Positions 21,300-31,085 of a stretch of DNA of 31,102 nt are shown here, piece by piece. How positions within the stretch are numbered: the stretch's first letter is position 1; each line of letters starts with the position of its first letter. Source of the stretch: Ichthyophonus hoferi (Eukaryota > Opisthokonta > Ichthyosporea > Ichthyophonida > Ichthyophonidae); assembly GCA_002751075.1 (NCBI GenBank), contig NAOQ01000075.1, forward strand, positions 28,932-60,033, read 5' to 3'. The notes under the pieces were generated by a model. It had not been told where the DNA came from. It made no database searches and saw only the letters and a program-made list of their open reading frames with translations. The position numbers and the translations under genes were made by a program.

Positions 21300-22960
21300 A
21301 ATGCTAATATGCATGGGTTTATGAAGATTATGATGCCATGCAAAAAAAAAAAAAATGGCAAGACTCACGCTAATTAAATGACATATAAATGCAGTAATGA
21401 TATTACTCTCTTAAAGCCCGCCAATGAGACTGGCTTCATAACAATATCTGAAACTTTTATTTCACTACTACTGACAGCCGCAATAATAATGTTGCCAATG
21501 TCAGCTTCTGGCATAATTTTACCGGTGTCAATATGCTTAGTTTTTTTCAAAATGCCTTCAGCATATGTGATGGTTTGAACTGAAGAGATGCATTGTCAAT
21601 ATAGAAGGGGACAGGAAGTGTATTGCATCCTAAGTCAATAAAAAGCTTGGAAAGCTATGTAGATTCCTGTACAGCATCAGAACATGTAATACAGTATTCT
21701 TCTTTATTATCAAAAATATCACAAGATTTTGTAACTTGAATCACCAATTGATGAGAGAATTATCATGCTATATCTGAAAAACATAGCTACCAACGGATTT
21801 ACAGGTAATTTTATTCTCAGCGAAATCAGAGTCAGAATACCCATGTAATTGACATGTACCAGTACAATAATGCAAACCAATAGTCAATGAGTTGAAAATA
21901 CATGACAGTGTACTGGCAGCAATGTTCTTGTAATGTGTGTGTTTTTGGCTGTCTGGATGCCCAAGCTAACCAACCAAACGTACATGTAATATTGAGATGT
22001 GTACAGTATGAAATCCAATTAAAAAAACAATTATTGAAAGATATTGATTTACATCTTCAAATGGTGCAAAATTGTTGGCTGTAGTGTCTTAGAGTTGCCC
22101 TTTGTTGTGTGAAACAGCTGTAGCTTTATCTATTTGTGAAGTGATGCTATACTAATTTGTGATTTGAGTGATGCAATGTGATTGATCAATATAAATACCA
22201 GTTGATGTTCATTTGAGTTTCATACTAAGAGATAACGTTGGTTGACCTATATATTTGGATATATAACTTTTGTTAAGGTCCAAATAAAAGTTATAAATTG
22301 GTTCTTGACTTGCTGCAGTAATAAATATGTTAGAAACCCAAATAGTAAGAGAGCAATGAAATTATTCTTTGTAAATAAACATGGATTAGCATTAGCCAGA
22401 GTAAATTTGTCAATCTTTAGATAATTGGTGAGTTCCAAATGCCAGGTTAGAGCAGCTTGCTTCAAATCATGTAGAGCTCTCTGTAGGTTGCAAACAAATA
22501 ATAGTCACACAGAGTCCTCATAACCAGATGGTTGTCATGTAAACGTCATTGGTTAAGATGTCATTCAAAAATGCTCCACTAACATCAATCTGACCCATTT
22601 TGATGTTTATTGTGACTTTATATGCAATCATAGAATGAATTGCTGTTATTGTTGCAACTGGATATCCAACATGAGGTAGGCAACATTGATTTATTCATAA
22701 AATTATTTTATCACTAACCTAGCTTTATATTGCAGGATAGATCCATCTAGTATATTTAATGTTAAAGACCTATTAACAAGGAGTTACTGTTACATTAGTT
22801 GGACATAGGACTAGTACTCATGTGCCAGTGCCCATGGGTTGCTTGTACTCAATGAGCATAACCTCATCTCATTTAAACCTTCGTTTTTAATGCCTGAGCT
22901 TGTTTGAATGTGTTGCGATTGCTAAAAATACATACCACACAATCTTAATTATGATTGTTA
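21300..22960 (-). mobile_element. Ty1/copia relic S (reverse transcriptase and RNase H)
   Basis: Minus-strand fossil. From right to left: the start of the reverse transcriptase (about 22560-22960, with YKARLV), its middle (22247-22560, with LKQAALTWHLELTNYL), RNase H (about 21600-21900, with HGYSDSDFAE) and the C-terminal tail (about 21370-21560, with KKTKHIDTGKI). Neither LTR was recognised. It abuts the broken end of cyclin-like copy B. It is heavily broken and looks old. Confidence 0.7.
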
Positions 22961-23087
22961 TTTTAATTATGCGCGAGAAATGTGTCTGGATTGGCCGATA
23001 GGAATAGCTTTATCGGTTCGCATAATCAAAACAGAGGATAAACATTAGTTACCACACTAATGGCTATCGCGACCTGATTCTTAGGGG

Positions 23088-23094
23088 CATATAT
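23088..23094 (+). promoter_or_regulatory. TATA box upstream of cyclin-like copy C
   Basis: TATATAA lies 120 bases before the ATG at 23210, with a ggattggcc CCAAT-type box about 90-100 bases further upstream. This is the same arrangement as other promoters in the window. Confidence 0.4.
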
Positions 23095-23209
23095 AAGAAT
23101 TCTAGCAGAGCTGGTACTAGGATACGGGCTAAGTCACAGTACACGACTTTTATAGTATATTGAAATTATTGGTCTCTATTTAATAAAACACTACATAAAA
23201 GCAAAAATT

Positions 23210-23452
23210 ATGTTTAGAGAACACCTAGAAAAAACACTAGGAAATATACGTAAACCTAATGCACCCTTTATATCTCTACGTGGCTCTACTGACACGGATA
23301 GGGCATCATTATCAACTGATGTCGATCATTCAAAAAAGACTAAGGAATCTGCAATTGATGTTGAAACGATGTCATTGGTGCAGTTTGTTGTTGAGCTAGA
23401 CGGTGAATTTCAGTTCGGAGTTGTCAATTTTCATTACAAGCGGAGTTCATAA
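23210..23452 (+). CDS. cyclin-like family copy C, short (80 aa)
   Basis: Intact 80-codon frame. Its N-terminus (REHLEKTLGNIRKPNAPFIS, then LRGSTDTDRASLSTD) aligns with copy D on the opposite strand (SEHVENILGNIHKHSAHFIA) and more weakly with B and E (ASISTDSDDSKR). The bases before the ATG (gcaaaaattATG) are shared with copy D. It is far shorter than copy E, so it is either a truncated member or the first exon of a spliced gene. It points towards copy D; the two 3' ends are about 350 bases apart. No catalytic motif was seen. Confidence 0.45.
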   Translation: MFREHLEKTLGNIRKPNAPFISLRGSTDTDRASLSTDVDHSKKTKESAIDVETMSLVQFVVELDGEFQFGVVNFHYKRSS

Positions 23453-23478
23453 AGGTTTCCATTAGTTGGGCAAGACCA

Positions 23479-23664
23479 TTAGGGTGAGGGATAGTTCACT
23501 GGGAGTAAAAGTATTCTCTGCCATTGGAATTGCTTTGGGAATATTACAAAGAATTGACTGATCAAAGTTCTGTATGGTAGTTGTTGATTCAACCGAATGA
23601 GGTCTCTGGGGAACCTCGGTGGTGAAGGCGGAACTGAAGACTTCAGCCCTTGTTGGTTGGACAT
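23479..23664 (-). mobile_element. possible copia connector fragment
   Basis: A proline-rich minus-strand frame (KSSVPPSPPRFPRDLIRLNQ) resembles the linker between integrase and reverse transcriptase of copia elements. It could be a scrap of relic S separated from it by copy C. Only composition supports this. Confidence 0.25.
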
Positions 23665-23799
23665 CCTATATATCCTAGAAACGGTGGATGTCCAAGGAGT
23701 ATCAGAAGGTAAATCTGATTAAATTTTATTTAAGGGCGTAACAATTATAAGAACACTTTGCAATCAATAGTGATGCAAGGAATGTGAGAGATGCGATCG

Positions 23800-24210
23800 C
23801 TATCCTATTGCGCGGTGATGAGCGAAGTTTGTTCTACCGGTTTGGAGTAGATACAATAGAGTAGGAAGTTGACATGAATCAACGTTGAAGGCCGAATAGT
23901 TTCTTAAGTGCGTCTGGGGCCCAATAAAACTATTAAGAATATGTGTAAAATTAAAAATGTCTTTTTCTATTTCTATTCCTACTCCATCTTCTTCTGATCC
24001 GTCAACTTTTATTACTCTTTGTTGCAAATCAAATATGAGTGAAATATCTGTGTAACTAAGTAGATTCAAACTTAGTCTTAGTATTTTTTGATGGTTGGCA
24101 TCAATTGATGATGATGCCCTACTAGTGTCAGGAAAACCGTGTAGAGCAATAAAATGTGCGCTGTGTTTATGTATGTTTCCTAGTATGTTTTCTACATGTT
24201 CACTAGACAT
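23800..24210 (-). CDS. cyclin-like family copy D (136 aa)
   Basis: Intact frame. I take the ATG at 24210 (MSSEHVENILGNIH) and not the earlier one at 24249, because the sequence before it (gcaaaaattATG) and the peptide after it match copy C. Residues 1-40 match copy C. The middle (DGSEEDGVGIEIEKDIFNF) matches fragment F at 11002-11182. The last ~40 residues have no counterpart in the window. The predicted product is soluble and acidic in the middle, with no signal peptide. It is divergent from copy E, with 77 bases between the two start codons. Confidence 0.5.
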   Translation of the reverse strand: MSSEHVENILGNIHKHSAHFIALHGFPDTSRASSSIDANHQKILRLSLNLLSYTDISLIFDLQQRVIKVDGSEEDGVGIEIEKDIFNFTHILNSFIGPQTHLRNYSAFNVDSCQLPTLLYLLQTGRTNFAHHRAIG

Positions 24211-24287
24211 AATTTTTGCTTCTGTGTAATGCTTTTTTTTAACAATCACAATGAATAAAGAAACAAAAATTACGGCTAAAATAGACT

Positions 24288-25124
24288 ATGTGTAGACATA
24301 AAAGAAAATCTATGCGAAAAACTAAAGTGCAGAGCAAGAAGCAAGAACAACAAATACTACCATATCTTCATTTACAGCATACATAGAGTCCTACTATTGC
24401 AGGCATCATAGATACTAACAAGGCGTCTATATCCGTTGATGCCAACGATTCCAAAAGAGTAAAGGCTGGTGTAAACTCAGCGGAAAATATTATGATTGAA
24501 GTTCAGAATACCGAATACGATTTCAACAGCTTACCCCACGCAAGTGAAGAAGCTTTGACTCTACAAATTTCCCCACCAGATCTATTCAATTTGAATCAGA
24601 TTCTTTTTTTAGTAAGTAATAATAACTGTTACATGCACCCAACATTAGCACCTTTCACTGATTTTTCACAGTATGCTATTACCGCAATCGCACCTACGCG
24701 TATTCAGACAGGAGTCACTCTTCATTTTGTAGAAGAACATATATAGGTGAGGATAGAACCACCATACATGCTGTCTCTTACGTCAAACTCATTTTAACTT
24801 TCTATTGAAAGCGGATCATAGCTAAGTGCTATTTTTATGGTTAACCCAGCAATAAACGCTTATAAACACGACCTAATTGGAGTCCCAAAATTTGTGGGCA
24901 CGTTATTAGAACAACTACAGATTGTTATACATAATATATATGTATTCGTTAGATATTTCAATATAAAGGTCTGCATCAATATGTACACTACTTCTTCATG
25001 TACTATAATTTTAAAAAACTTCACCACTCTCACAGTAGATAATCCATACAACAATGGTAAAAATTACGTAGAAAAAACTTATAGTGGACGTCATTTAACA
25101 AATGTGAAGCAATGGCTATTGTAA
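24288..25124 (+). pseudogene. cyclin-like family copy E, longest copy
   Basis: Longest family member. Reading from ATG 24288: a basic N-terminus (MCRHKRKSMRKTKVQSKKQE), an in-frame TAG at 24384, then a long open stretch to 24746 with IMIEVQNTEYDFNSLPHASE and ITAIAPTRIQTGVTLHFVEE. After a stop-containing ~90 bases, a 95-codon open stretch (24837-25124) follows with VGTLLEQLQIVIHNIYVFVR and YNNGKNYVEKTYSGRHLTNV. The last part resembles the core of PHO80/Pcl cyclins in helix spacing and in the Y-x-N-x(4)-Y...G...L-x-(E/Q)-x-x-L pattern. This is a weak, by-eye match. The 24747-24836 gap could be an intron or decay. Probably a pseudogene. Confidence 0.5.
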
Positions 25125-25668
25125 AATCATTAATAAAATATAATTTACTGAAGTTAAAAGTCAGTTTATTTATAATTTATTGCATTAAAATTTCTTGTGG
25201 TGTTAATCACTATATTGGTGTATGTGACAGCACTTGTAGTTAATGTTATTATTTACTTGGCTGGGTTTACATGCTTTTAACTATGCACTTATTCAAGTAG
25301 CAGCAGCAAAAGTATCAATAAATATATTTTTTATTAAAAAAGAAAATCAAGACTACAATTATATGCAACTTGTTTTTCTTTAGCAATACTCCGTTATACA
25401 ATAGGAACTTAAGCAATAGTATACATATTCAATGAAAAAAAAAAACAAGACCTAGGGAACATACTTTACTTAATGATTAGGTCCTATCCTAGATAGGCCA
25501 TACATTTTATCTACTTAATAGGACATTCAGCCACAAAACAATATTCTTGATTTCAGATTTGCTAAAACAATCATGAAAATAATTTTTTACATATAATACA
25601 ATATTCAGCACTAAGCCTAGTGATATTGCGCGCCTCTTAATACTTAAAACTCTCTAAATGATTAAATG
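25125..25668. other. conserved spacer, counterpart of 8282-8789
   Basis: Contains no gene. It aligns to the block 1 spacer and includes aataaaat just after the copy E stop and the shared gcgcgc/actaggc words beyond the stop of the secreted gene. It is the likely overlapping 3' UTR region of two convergent genes. Confidence 0.55.
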
Positions 25669-26637
25669 CTAAAAATGGTCATTAGCCCAAGACCAGCTCT
25701 GTCTCGTGTTGGGACAAGTGCCAAATGTATAAACCGCATTACCGTTGTTTGGTCGGACAGGTTTCTTGACCATAATTTGTACATATACCTGCCAAAGCCA
25801 ACCCTTATCGACTGGACCAATGCAATCTCTTGGCGATCCAGTAGGAATGTTATCCTCAGTCTTTACAGAGTTCCAATCTAGTTGCTCGTTTACACAATGT
25901 ACATCGTCGTAGCGATTATAAGTTAAAACATCAGTATCAGGATTATATTTGACTTTGTAATACCACTTAGCTTCGGCATAATGAGGAGGCATGCACTTAT
26001 CAAATTCTATATTAAAACATCTGTGGTTTGTTTGAGGTTTAGAAGTGCATGTTTTTTCTCTATATGGACATAAAACTCCTTTGTAAACATCAGTCTCAAT
26101 AGGAGGAATTATGGTGGTCGTTTTAAGAGTCCGGGTAGTAGTGCAAATGGTACGAGTGGGAGCGACAAAGGCTCGGGTTGGAATATTTTTAACTAAACGG
26201 CGGGTACTAATACAGTGGTCACCCGTGGTAGTTACAGATTCATCAATAAGTTGAACTCTTATGTAATATTCGGAATCTAGTCGTCCTTTTACTATAAGGG
26301 GACCAATGCAGGAATCGAGCTTTCCAGTATTTGTTACCTCCTGTACCAAATTAAAGTCATCACAGTCCCTGCCTTTATAGCGTCGCAAAGTGACATTCCC
26401 ACTTTGGGAATCATATGTAAACATAGAGGTAGAAGGTGCGTATTCCATCTTGCTCCTGTCACCACCGGCGGCCTCAACACATTTGTTAAATATCACTGGA
26501 AAACAACTCCTTGTAGTCAAGTGTTTGTCATTGCAATCCGAAAAATGGTATTTACACATCTTTGCAATGCCAAATTTGGGAAAGGCCAAGACTGACCCTA
26601 CAATTGAGCACACGACAATAAGACGAGCCCATAGCAT
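25669..26637 (-). CDS. secreted cysteine-rich protein, two six-cysteine domains (322 aa)
   Basis: Intact frame. Residues 1-19 are a signal peptide (MLWARLIVVCSIVGSVLAF). Domain 1 (about 26-131) has cysteines 28, 35, 45, 53, 92 and 110. Domain 2 (about 185-297) has cysteines 190, 197, 207, 215, 248 and 272. Both follow C-x6-C-x9-C-x7-C, a long gap, C, a gap, then C-IGP, and both end in a (Y/V)-x-(I/R)-V strand. Residues 132-184 are a Thr/Arg-rich linker, likely exposed and possibly O-glycosylated. Domain 2 is the closer match to the single domain of the 214-aa paralogue (EAKW.Y, KPVRPNN). Six cysteines per domain suggest three disulfides. The product is probably extracellular; function is unknown. 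It is the only long intact gene in block 2. Confidence 0.88.
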   Translation of the reverse strand: MLWARLIVVCSIVGSVLAFPKFGIAKMCKYHFSDCNDKHLTTRSCFPVIFNKCVEAAGGDRSKMEYAPSTSMFTYDSQSGNVTLRRYKGRDCDDFNLVQEVTNTGKLDSCIGPLIVKGRLDSEYYIRVQLIDESVTTTGDHCISTRRLVKNIPTRAFVAPTRTICTTTRTLKTTTIIPPIETDVYKGVLCPYREKTCTSKPQTNHRCFNIEFDKCMPPHYAEAKWYYKVKYNPDTDVLTYNRYDDVHCVNEQLDWNSVKTEDNIPTGSPRDCIGPVDKGWLWQVYVQIMVKKPVRPNNGNAVYTFGTCPNTRQSWSWANDHF

Positions 26638-26720
26638 GCTTGAAATAAAAATGAAAACTACTAATTACAATAACTAAACATGCTGTTCAGTGCAAACAGT
26701 TTTTTCTGCATATGTTTCTC

Positions 26721-26810
26721 TTATATACTATATTTTTTGATACCAACTTAGCTCTGCCAATCGGCATACCGCTCACAATTCGATCGCTAATCGTCCTGCC
26801 ATTTCGATTG
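26721..26810 (-). promoter_or_regulatory. core promoter of the 322-aa secreted gene
   Basis: TATATAA at 26721-26727 lies about 85 bases before the ATG at 26637 on the minus strand. A CCAAT-type box lies at 26757-26762, and a CGATCG plus atttcgattg pair at 26782-26810. Order and spacing match the 214-aa gene. Confidence 0.6.
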
Positions 26811-27109
26811 ACGAGAAAAACAGAATCTCATAATATAAAAATATTTTTAGGCATACATGACAACCATAACATTACTTAACATATCGGTATAAGGTCAATT
26901 TTTATGATTATCATTATGATCAATGTTTTTAAATCTGTTTTCTTTTTTGTAAAATAATATTCAGTTGATGGGAGTATTAGTTGTATTGGCTTAGCAGGAA
27001 GATCTTCCGGATCTTAAAAAACCCAAGAGTATAATTTTAATGTCACAACTTTATTGGAATTTGGATAAATTTTATATATTTATGCTGTCAACTTTGCTTA
27101 TGTATTTAA

Positions 27110-27640
27110 GAAGTTTTAGATTCATTGTTGCGCTGTGGTGTTTATACTTGAACTTGAAAAGCATTAGTCATGTACTATCCAATCGCCTTGGTGAATGTTA
27201 CAATGGCATTTTTTATTAGCCAATAGGATCATATTTTTGGATTTGTTCACCCTGCCCCAAAAGGGGATCACTGGATTATTATATGCATAAAACCATTAGG
27301 AAAATCAAATATAATACAAAAAAAATTATTAGAAATTTATTTATTTATTTATCCTGTTATAAACATTTATTAATTAATTAAATTTTTTTTTAATAGTATA
27401 GTATAAAATAATAAATAGCCCTGTATGTATTATATGTACTGCAGGCATGAATTACATGTTCTTGTGAACGTATGAAATGCCTTAGCATAGTACATGTTTT
27501 TTATTCGGCTACATTAACAACTGTGGGCATTATCTTATGCAGCGGGAATTTATATTTGAATGGGTTTTTATTGGTCATGTTATCTCCAATCGCGTTGATG
27601 AATGTTTTGACGTATTACTAATTAGCAAGAGGGTCATAGT
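27110..27640 (+). repeat. block 2 copy of the promoter-like tandem repeat
   Basis: One full unit (27110-27520, with ggatttgttcaccc and the TATA-like cataaaaccattagg) is followed by the start of a second (27535-27640, with tgggtttttattggtcatg, caatcgcgttg and ttgacgta). The similarity ends near 27640. The tandem state thus predates the block duplication. Confidence 0.65.
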
Positions 27641-27955
27641 TATCCAATGATCAACATAGAGAGATTCAAGAGCAGCTAACGAGAGCTTTAACCTGTTCTC
27701 TACCTGACGACGATCACCTAATAGACCTCATTATAACAGATACCAGTCCTATTTCTAATAATATATATATATATATATATTATAAAATATCCACATTATG
27801 AATATTATGCTATATTAAGATCCACTGAAATCTACCATAGCATAAAACTGTTTGCAATTATTTGTCAAGGGCTTCTAAACAATTTGGCTAAATGCTATGT
27901 TGCCGATGTTTTGACGATACTTAGTCAATTTTTTTTTCGCCATAAATATATTTAA
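27641..27955. other. interval with a short coding-like scrap and a (TA)n run
   Basis: A plus-strand stretch at about 27660-27760 (EIQEQLTRALTCSLPDDDHL) looks coding-like and faintly recalls copia gag, but it is too short to assign. A (TA)n microsatellite follows at 27763-27784. Confidence 0.35.
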
Positions 27956-28384
27956 TGTTGATTATAATTTTTTATTAACATTTTGTTAAAACATGAACAT
28001 TTAATTAATTTATGCATTTCCGATCATTGAATATTTATAACAATTACTATGGAAACATAGTAGGTTCAATCTATTGGTGTTAAATGTCAATCCAAGATGA
28101 TCGATAAAAATTGAACCAGATAATTGCAGAAGTCCCGCGACTGCATAATAAGCCATTTTAGATTATGCTTTCGGGTCCAGATAACACTATGCTTAGGTAT
28201 CCTGCCTAAGGCAAGTCCTGCTAACCTTTTTAGTAATAAAAATATGTCTTAGCATATCTATACTCCGTGTAGGCAAAAGGACACGTTAATATGCTCCTTA
28301 GTTCGGTAATCTCTCATCTAAACGAATATAGGTTACAGAAACACTCGTGAGAAACACTCGTGCCTCCACTTATTATTCCCAACA
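27956..28384 (-). repeat. dispersed repeat R1, copy 2, inverted (possible solo LTR)
   Basis: Reverse-complement match to 5639-6060. The ends are TGTTG at 27956 and CAACA at 28380-28384, as in copia-type LTRs, giving about 429 bp. The flanking five bases (tttaa and tggat) do not form a target duplication, so either the ends have decayed or the boundary is wrong. It looks old. Confidence 0.5.
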
Positions 28385-29890
28385 TGGATGAATTTAGATA
28401 TTTCTTTATACGGTTATAATTATTTAATATTATAACAATTACTATTACACGTGTTGTCCTGAAATATAGTGGTGCAAACTGTTGGTATTTCAAGTTTTCT
28501 TCTGTATTTGGTCATAGTCTCATAACAAAAGCTGGTTGGTTTATATCTATAAGCGAGTGCCTTCCAATCGATTTAATTTATTAGCTTTAATATTTCGGGC
28601 GGGTTAACCTATTGGTTGGTGGTTTCTAATCATGTGCATGTTTAGAGCTGTAAAGAACAATAATACAGATATCATTTTTTTATATTTACACTTATAAAAT
28701 AGCCAAGAGTATTCACTGAATATATCAAAGCTTATGTTGTACTTTGCATTATTCTTCATTCCTGATTGATTCAGGCTCCATTTCATTCTTAATGTAATGA
28801 TGCACTAATATTTATGTTTTTACTGCTAAGATTATTTATAATAAAGTTATCAAGACAATACTGCTGCTTGTTTGCTTACTGTTGTGCAAAAACATTAATG
28901 CTATAATATATATATATATATATAAACTAATCTATGTGTTATACTAGTGTACCGTATAAGTCATTGTTCTTGTTGCAGTTGGTACTCAAGAATTGTAGAA
29001 ACATTGGGAGTCATGAGATCACATTATCGAATCAGTAATCAGACCTTCGGCCAAAATTATTTATTCATTCGCAGCTAGCGATCTCGTAACACATTCTAAT
29101 CGTATCTTGTCGAATGCTAGTAGAGATTGAATGTTAGTAAAAACTGATCTCTCTCAACATAAAAAATACATCCAATCCAAAAAATATCATTCATTTTCAT
29201 TGGATGTATCATTATTTTAAAAAAACATACATCAAATTTGTAATTGCACACACTCAAAGAAAAGCCCAATTTAAAGTTTAAATAAGCAAATTCTGGAGGT
29301 GTAATAAATAGGAACTCATCACAAATATTTATTTCTTATTGGTCATCCAGTTAAGTACACTTATAGTGAGCGAATGGGCTTTCATATGGTAAAATTTTAA
29401 CTTCTTGATATTTTTTTTTGAGTGGGACTGATTGCAGACAAGTATAGGCATATAAATGTAGATGAATATGTCATATATATAACTAACTTTAAAATGCGAA
29501 AAGATTAAAACACATGACCGACAACTATCCACTGAGATAAAAATGTCATTAACCTATTAGCCTATTAATATAGTAATATAGATGGTTTAATATGATACAT
29601 TACATTACATTGCTTGCTATTCCCAACATATACTTAACATAAATAACAAATAATAAATAATAAAACAATAACTAACAAAAGAAGTAATAAGATTATTATA
29701 TGGTTTCAAACTGAAAAAAATAAAGATACCCTGCAGCTAATTATACAAATCAATTTCTTTATATACAATAATATGTTTGCTTTTCTTTTTCCCTCTGGCA
29801 AATTAATTTTTAGCACTGAAACACTATTGGATGTCACTATTTTAAAGCATTTTAAAGCATTTTTAAAAGTGGATATCGATTGACTATTGG
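28385..29890. other. interval without assigned genes
   Basis: AT-rich sequence. It contains a (TA)n run at 28905-28924. A good acceptor-like ttcttgttgcag at 28966-28978 is followed by about 20 open codons (LVLKNCRNIGSHEITLSNQ), but no partner exon was found. A small inverted repeat has 11-bp arms (29166-29176 and 29199-29209, atacatccaat) around a 22-base loop. No supported gene. Confidence 0.4.
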
Positions 29891-29972
29891 TTATTGCGAC
29901 TGGCATCCATCTGCCATTTTAGGTTTGGCTCCGTGATAGGTTCGCTCTCTCTCCCCTGGGTCTGGTCCATTG
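29891..29972 (-). CDS. DnaJA/Ydj1-type Hsp40, last exon with CaaX-like box
   Basis: Minus-strand terminal exon after acceptor ctccaatcacag. The first base completes the Gly codon split by the intron. It encodes NGPDPGERERTYHGAKPKMA then DGCQSQ and a TAA at 29891-29893. The C-terminal CQSQ is a CxxQ-type farnesylation signal like those of type I DnaJ proteins (Ydj1 CASQ, human DNAJA2 CAHQ). A lipid anchor on the cytosolic face of membranes would be expected. The phase-correct splice lands exactly in the frame that gives this ending, which strongly supports the model. Confidence 0.8.
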
Positions 29973-30152
29973 CTGTGATTGGAGGGTATATATAGATATA
30001 TGAGTGATTGGGTAGAAGAGTTGATGTGTATGTAAGTATATGTAATAGCATGTACTATTATGCACACACATATATATATCCCTATCTAGCTTATATAAAT
30101 ATTTCATTCTACTCTATTATACTATATACTATGCTATATATAAACACCTTAC

Positions 30153-30265
30153 CCTATATTAGTATGTGGTGGTATCTGTCCTAAACATTGTAATGTAACA
30201 TGTTTGGCTCCTTCTATTCCTGGTGGAAGAGGCTTGGGTGGCGGTAGTAGCTTGCTTAATTCGGC
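30153..30265 (-). CDS. DnaJA/Ydj1-type Hsp40, penultimate exon
   Basis: This exon lies between acceptor ctcattag and donor ATAGG|gtaagg on the minus strand, 113 nt, entering in phase 0 and leaving in phase 2. The peptide AELSKLLPPPKPLPPGIEGA then KHVTLQCLGQIPPHTNI matches the position just after the substrate-binding domain of DnaJA proteins, where a leucine-rich helix ending LLPP begins the variable C-terminal tail. The intron to the last exon is 180 nt and holds pentanucleotide-type AT repeats. Confidence 0.8.
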
Positions 30266-30858
30266 CTAATGAGATATTTAGGTAATTACTATTAATGAAA
30301 TGGGGGAGGCGGAAAGTGTGCACCACTAAGAGATAGTAATAGAAGAAGATATAGTCATATATAGAAGGAAAAAGAATCAATGATTAGAGGAGAGTAAAAG
30401 AAAGCAAGTACTATATACATCGGTGGTTACTTCGTTTATATTATTTTAAAATGTAATGCTCCCATTCTACTGGTACTTATTTGCCTATATACCTACTTAT
30501 CTAATTCTCTCACTCACTCAATATCTATCTATCTCTATCTATACCATACCTAATTCTAACTACATCCATATCATTCAATCATCCCTATCCATTATATCTA
30601 CTAAGATATCCCAACAACCTATTTGATTGGTCCACTAACACAATGAATCCCTGCCTTCCCCTTCCCTAGACCCCCAAGATATAGCTCCCCCTAGTTCTAA
30701 ATTTACAAAAATTTCAAACATAGCCAAGCAGTTTAATTTATATATTCACTATCACTACACTTTCTTACTATAAATCCACCGAAATTACCTCATAAACACC
30801 CACGGCTAATATATATATATATATATGTACTATACGTATGTCTATATCTCAAACTTAC

Positions 30859-30983
30859 CAACATTTCAGGCGATGCAAAGTTGTCTTGGGGAAAAGAAAT
30901 TTGAAAATTAATCAGCAATTGGCCTGACTCATCGGGTTTACCATATATGGGCATACCATGACCTTTTGCATTCCACATATATC
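30859..30983 (-). CDS. DnaJA/Ydj1-type Hsp40, C-terminal domain II exon
   Basis: Exon between acceptor aatattgtag and donor TTG|gtaagt, 125 nt, with 41 full codons. The peptide YMWNAKGHGMPIYGKPDESG then QLLINFQISFPQDNFASPEM carries the hallmark of type I DnaJ C-terminal domain II: a G-x-GMPIY loop, a G-x-L strand, then FP and a SPE(M/K)L helix start. Family members are co-chaperones that load clients on Hsp70. The J domain, zinc fingers and first C-terminal domain lie off the right edge. The intron after this exon is 593 nt. Confidence 0.88.
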
Positions 30984-31085
30984 CTACAATATTAAGATGT
31001 TAGCTATAGGCTATAGGTCAGGTAAGGGGAAGGGACGGTAAGAGGTGGGTGTAGATTAATTGAAAAATAAAAAGAAAAGGAGAGC

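Noticed and set aside
26390-26677. Plus-strand frames antisense to the 322-aa gene
   Set aside because: Same reason; they only mirror the conserved minus-strand gene.
28966-29040. Possible exon after a strong acceptor-like ttcttgttgcag
   Set aside because: Only about 20 open codons, no donor or partner exon, and no recognisable peptide.
29020-29110. tRNA-derived SINE, from a gattcga-like B box
   Set aside because: No matching A box at the right distance, no cloverleaf, and no second copy in the window.
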